Assembly: GCA_964552465.1 (NCBI GenBank)
Contig: CAZKGR010000010.1
Coordinates: 1-64,000 of the forward strand
Source of the DNA: BMS3BBIN04 sp964552465
Lineage (GTDB): Bacteria; Electryoneota; Electryoneia; Electryoneales; Electryoneaceae
Reading direction: 5' to 3'
DNA length: 64,000 nucleotides
The position numbers were made by a program, and so were the translations under genes. The number at the start of each line of letters is the position of its first letter. Within the stretch, counting starts at the first letter, position 1. Below, piece after piece: positions 60,939-64,000 of this stretch. Below the pieces are notes generated by a model. It saw nothing but the letters and a program-made list of their open reading frames with translations, did not search any database and was not told where the DNA came from.

Positions 60939-62680
60939 TCCTCCTCCAATTCATTTGCAATCTTCTGGCGGCGGAACAAGTCGGCATATACGCCTTTCAT
61001 TTTCAACAAGTCGCCATGGTGACCTCGTTCGACGATCTTCCCATCATCCATAACGATGATTTCGTCAGCTTCATGGACACTGGTTGTTCGATGCGTGATG
61101 ATGATCGCGGTCCGACCTTCGATGTATTTGTTCAGGTTATTCAGGATCAGTTCTTCGGTGTGCGCATCAACTGCGCTCAACGCGTCATCGAAGATGAGCA
61201 ATTCACTGCTACGAATAACCGCGCGCGCAATGGCTACTCGTTGTTTCTGCCCGCCGGACAAGGTGATGCCGCGTTCCCCGACTTCCGTATCCAATCCATC
61301 AGGAAAACTATCCAGATCCTGCACCAAACGGCTGATTTCAACTGCGCGCTCAACATCCTCATCGCTGAAATCGCCACCGAGTCTTATGTTCTCTCTTATG
61401 GAAGTGCTGAACAACAATGGATCCTGCGGAACAATCGCGATTCGTTTACGTAATTCATCTTTGGACCATTGACGGACATCTACTCCATTGACCAGCACCG
61501 CGCCATCCGCAGTGTCGTACAGGCGTGATATCAGGGCCACAATGCTGCTTTTCCCTGATCCAACCTTTCCAACGATCCCCAGCACATTACCCGGTTGAAT
61601 GTTGAATTCGATTTCACGTAAAGCTGGATCTTCCGCTTGAGGGTAAATGAAGCTGACATTATCGAATTGAACGGAAGCGTTCTCGCCTCTGTCCGGAGTT
61701 CCATCCGCTTCCGGACTGGTCAACTCAGGTTCTCTGTCGAGAAGCTCATGGATGCGATCCAACGAAGCGCGTCCCCGTTGTACCAATGAGACGACCCATC
61801 CAATTGATACCATTGGCCAGGTCAGAATAATCATGTAACCGGTAAAAGCTACATAGTCACCAACGTTCAACGTTCCCTGAATGATGAACCAGCCGCCAAT
61901 CAACATGATCATTGAAATTGCCAGCCCGAAGAGAAGCAAAATCAAGGGCATGAAAGTCCCCTGAAATAGAATTAGCTTCATCTTTCTGCGCAGCAACTTG
62001 TGACTGTCATCTGCGAAACGGCGCTCCTCGTCCTCATGCTGGATAAATGCCTTGATGACACGGATTCCTGCCAGATTTTCCTGCACCAGCGCAGATAGAT
62101 CAGAAAATGCTTCCTGGCTCAGGACGGATGCCTTGTGAACCTTCTTGCCCACGATGAAGACCATGCCTGCGACCAATGGACCGACAACTAAAACGACAAA
62201 TGTTAGTGGCACACTAATCGTCAACATCAGAATTATCGAGAAGACAAATCCGAACACAGTGTTGACGGAGTACATTAACGCAGGACCAAGCACCATACGC
62301 ACTTGCTCGATATCGCTTGTCGAGCGAGTCATCAAGTCACCAATGCGACTGCGATCATAGAATGAGGTGTCAAGCAACATCAGGTGTTGGAACAGCCTCT
62401 GTCGCATGTCATATTCGATGTGTCTGCTCACGCTGATCACGAACTTGCGCATCAGGAAAGTGAAGAAGCCAGTTCCTATGGCTACGAGCATGATGAGTCC
62501 TGCCAAATGCCAGAGACTCGCTGCCGAAATGTCAGCTTCAATTTGATTTACGGCATGCCGGAGTACCCAGGGGCTCAGTACTTTAAAGACGTTTGCCATG
62601 AGCACAAACAGTAGTCCAAGCAGAACTATCGTTCTGTAAGGTCGGTAATAAGGCGCGAGTTTACGTATCAGTTCAATCAT
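60935..62680 (-). CDS. ABC exporter half-transporter, subunit with degenerate Walker B
   Basis: 581 residues. Six helices (about 15-310) and a nucleotide-binding domain: Walker A GKVGSGKSS, Q-loop IVPQDPLLF, canonical signature LSGGQKQ, and Walker B LLIFDDALSAVD where the catalytic Glu is Asp; the switch His (ITHRTTSV) is kept. MdlA/YfiB-like. Together with the next gene (4-nt overlap) it gives one consensus and one degenerate ATP site, as in TM287/288 and LmrCD. First gene of the pair. Confidence 0.94.
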   Translation of the reverse strand: MIELIRKLAPYYRPYRTIVLLGLLFVLMANVFKVLSPWVLRHAVNQIEADISAASLWHLAGLIMLVAIGTGFFTFLMRKFVISVSRHIEYDMRQRLFQHLMLLDTSFYDRSRIGDLMTRSTSDIEQVRMVLGPALMYSVNTVFGFVFSIILMLTISVPLTFVVLVVGPLVAGMVFIVGKKVHKASVLSQEAFSDLSALVQENLAGIRVIKAFIQHEDEERRFADDSHKLLRRKMKLILFQGTFMPLILLLFGLAISMIMLIGGWFIIQGTLNVGDYVAFTGYMIILTWPMVSIGWVVSLVQRGRASLDRIHELLDREPELTSPEADGTPDRGENASVQFDNVSFIYPQAEDPALREIEFNIQPGNVLGIVGKVGSGKSSIVALISRLYDTADGAVLVNGVDVRQWSKDELRKRIAIVPQDPLLFSTSIRENIRLGGDFSDEDVERAVEISRLVQDLDSFPDGLDTEVGERGITLSGGQKQRVAIARAVIRSSELLIFDDALSAVDAHTEELILNNLNKYIEGRTAIIITHRTTSVHEADEIIVMDDGKIVERGHHGDLLKMKGVYADLFRRQKIANELEEE

Positions 62681-62925
62681 TCAATTCAACGTTTATCCGG
62701 GGTGAAGACGGCAGGCAGGAAATCCACCTGACCAGGATACTAGCAAACCTCGTTCCAAGGGTACGTCTTCAAATCTTCCTCTCGCAAAGAATTGTATACG
62801 TCAACGGAGGAAACACGGCGAGCCTGTTCTTATCATGGGTGAATACCTATATTAAAGCTTCGTGTAAAAGAACTTCAGGTGAATCCTGCATTTGGACTGG
62901 GATATCCAGCAATTCTGAGAGGGTC

Positions 62926-64000
62926 ATGTTTCTTAACGGTTACAAGGCGGTTTACGGCGCGATGACGGGAATTGCAGCTTTGGGGTTGCTGCGGTTGCGC
63001 AAACGGAATCCGATTTCCAACGAGAATGGCAATTTGCCGAAGATTTCGGTAATTGTCGCGGCCCGTAACGAAGAGAAGCAGCTCCCACAGCTAATGGACG
63101 CGTTGGGCTCTCAGGATTATCCAAGTGATTATGTAGATTTCTGGATCGTAGACGATCATTCAGAAGACAATTCTCTCTCGCTTGCCTTGACGGTCTCGCG
63201 GCAGGATCGACGTTTCCATGTAATCTCATCCAATCCGACCCTACCCATCGAATCCCCCAAGAAGCGGGCATTGTACACCGCTATTCGACGTTGTAGCGGT
63301 GAATGGGTTGTGTTCACCGATGCTGATTGTATCCCTGGGCCGCAATGGTTGCGCTCGCTTGCGGCATACATGGACGAGAAAACTGGGATCGTTCTCGGCT
63401 ATGCCCCATTGATAAAGCCAAACACGCCAATGCAATGGCTTGCTGAAGGCGAGAGTTACAGTGCTGCTACGTTGTGCGCTGCCGCCGTTGGTTTGGGATT
63501 CCCCTTTAACGCGTTCGGGCGTAACTTCGCTGCACGTCGCCGCTTATACCTTGATATGGGTGGTTTTGGCGCAGATGGACGCTTCGCTTCAGGCGATGAT
63601 GATCTGTTTCTGCAACGGGTCGCCGCTCGTACAGACTGGAAGGTCGCTTTCGCTTCGAATACGGAAGCGCGTGTCGATTCGATTATGCGGCGTGAAGATG
63701 ACATTATTCAGAACAAGGCCCGTCATCTGTCTGTCGGTCCTCGATATGCACCAGGCTGGGTTATCCTCGGATCGATAGGGGCGGCTTTGTACCTGGGTAT
63801 TTCATTGTTAACCGTACTTTCGATCTTTCGTGTTGTGCCTTTTTCCACTGTACGGAATGTTTGGCTGTTCAAAACCGGTTCTGATATTGTGCTGACGGGA
63901 ACCGCATTAAAAGTCCTGCGTGATCCGAAGCGTATGCTACAGGCTGTGGTTACCATGATCGCCGCACCATTCATGATGTGGATTTTGTGGCCCAAGGCTC
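62926..64000 (+). CDS. Family 2 glycosyltransferase, membrane-associated (runs off the right end)
   Basis: 358 codons are visible. GT-A domain: SVIVAARNEEKQLPQLMDAL (41-60), WIVDDHSEDNS (73-83), metal site TDADC at 131-135, and SGDDDLFLQRVAA (general base region, about 219-231), with QNKARH as the QxxRW equivalent. The C-terminal part carries hydrophobic helices (ILGSIGAALYLGISLLTVLS), so it is a processive or membrane-embedded type. Start ATG has GAGAGGG immediately upstream. It is divergent from the ABC pair across a 245-nt gap. Product sugar unknown. Confidence 0.88.
   Translation, partial: MFLNGYKAVYGAMTGIAALGLLRLRKRNPISNENGNLPKISVIVAARNEEKQLPQLMDALGSQDYPSDYVDFWIVDDHSEDNSLSLALTVSRQDRRFHVISSNPTLPIESPKKRALYTAIRRCSGEWVVFTDADCIPGPQWLRSLAAYMDEKTGIVLGYAPLIKPNTPMQWLAEGESYSAATLCAAAVGLGFPFNAFGRNFAARRRLYLDMGGFGADGRFASGDDDLFLQRVAARTDWKVAFASNTEARVDSIMRREDDIIQNKARHLSVGPRYAPGWVILGSIGAALYLGISLLTVLSIFRVVPFSTVRNVWLFKTGSDIVLTGTALKVLRDPKRMLQAVVTMIAAPFMMWILWPKA

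Noticed and set aside
1..64000. CRISPR array, prophage, insertion sequence or integron
   Set aside because: No regularly spaced repeats, transposase, integrase or phage structural genes were found; gene content and order are chromosomal.

Overview
The window looks like a chromosomal segment of a Gram-negative bacterium, probably in or near the FCB (Fibrobacteres-Chlorobi-Bacteroidetes) superphylum or one of its uncultured candidate phyla. The evidence is a fused LpxC-FabZ gene, two secreted proteins that end in a YPNPFN-type C-terminal sorting-like domain, a DUF4292-like lipoprotein, and complete BamA/Skp/TamB and lipid A machinery. This placement is inference, since no marker tree could be run. 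I saw no phage, insertion sequence, CRISPR array or rRNA. Almost all genes lie on the minus strand in long, tightly coupled runs.

Layout from left to right. 1-711 is the N-terminal part of a CheA-type kinase. 944-5975 is a yggS-divIVA-ileS-dksA-like run, listed in transcription order. 6162-10118 holds secreted proteins (one of unknown function, one EEP-family nuclease) and an alpha/beta hydrolase. 10119-12056 is a plus-strand O-antigen ligase-like membrane protein with a TPR tail. 12057-12148 is a selenocysteine tRNA (anticodon TCA). From 29504 down to 12202 runs a 13-gene chain with overlaps or gaps of at most about 40 nt: rseP, two lipoproteins, three glycosyltransferases, an unknown membrane protein, PBP1A, a SPOR protein, a PfkB kinase, a DNA methyltransferase, an M1 peptidase with a barrel-like C-terminus, and mpl.

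30544-42556 is an outer-membrane biogenesis run: uppS, a short GlcE-like flavoprotein, tamB, bamA, skp, lpxD, lpxC-fabZ, lpxA, closed by a good terminator. 42639-49421 holds a TPR lipoprotein, mtnA with a PfkB kinase, argS, rsfS, a LytR_C-domain protein and a small secreted protein. 49471-56233 is a metabolic and tRNA-thiolation run: a 65-residue protein, deoB, rdgB, nifS-like, mnmA, panB, panC and a GlmU-like uridylyltransferase without the acetyltransferase half. 56421-59000 holds holA, an ECF sigma factor and a probable anti-sigma factor separated by an unusually long 427-nt gap. 59151-62680 encodes a heterodimeric ABC exporter with one predicted degenerate ATP site. A plus-strand glycosyltransferase runs off the right end.

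Most of the window is recognisable housekeeping and envelope biology. I found no clear-cut new defence or mobile system. The strongest leads are the tRNA-Sec gene, the very long envelope superoperon with its unknown membrane protein and embedded orphan methyltransferase, the M1 peptidase with a barrel-like C-terminus, and the structured sigma/anti-sigma spacer.
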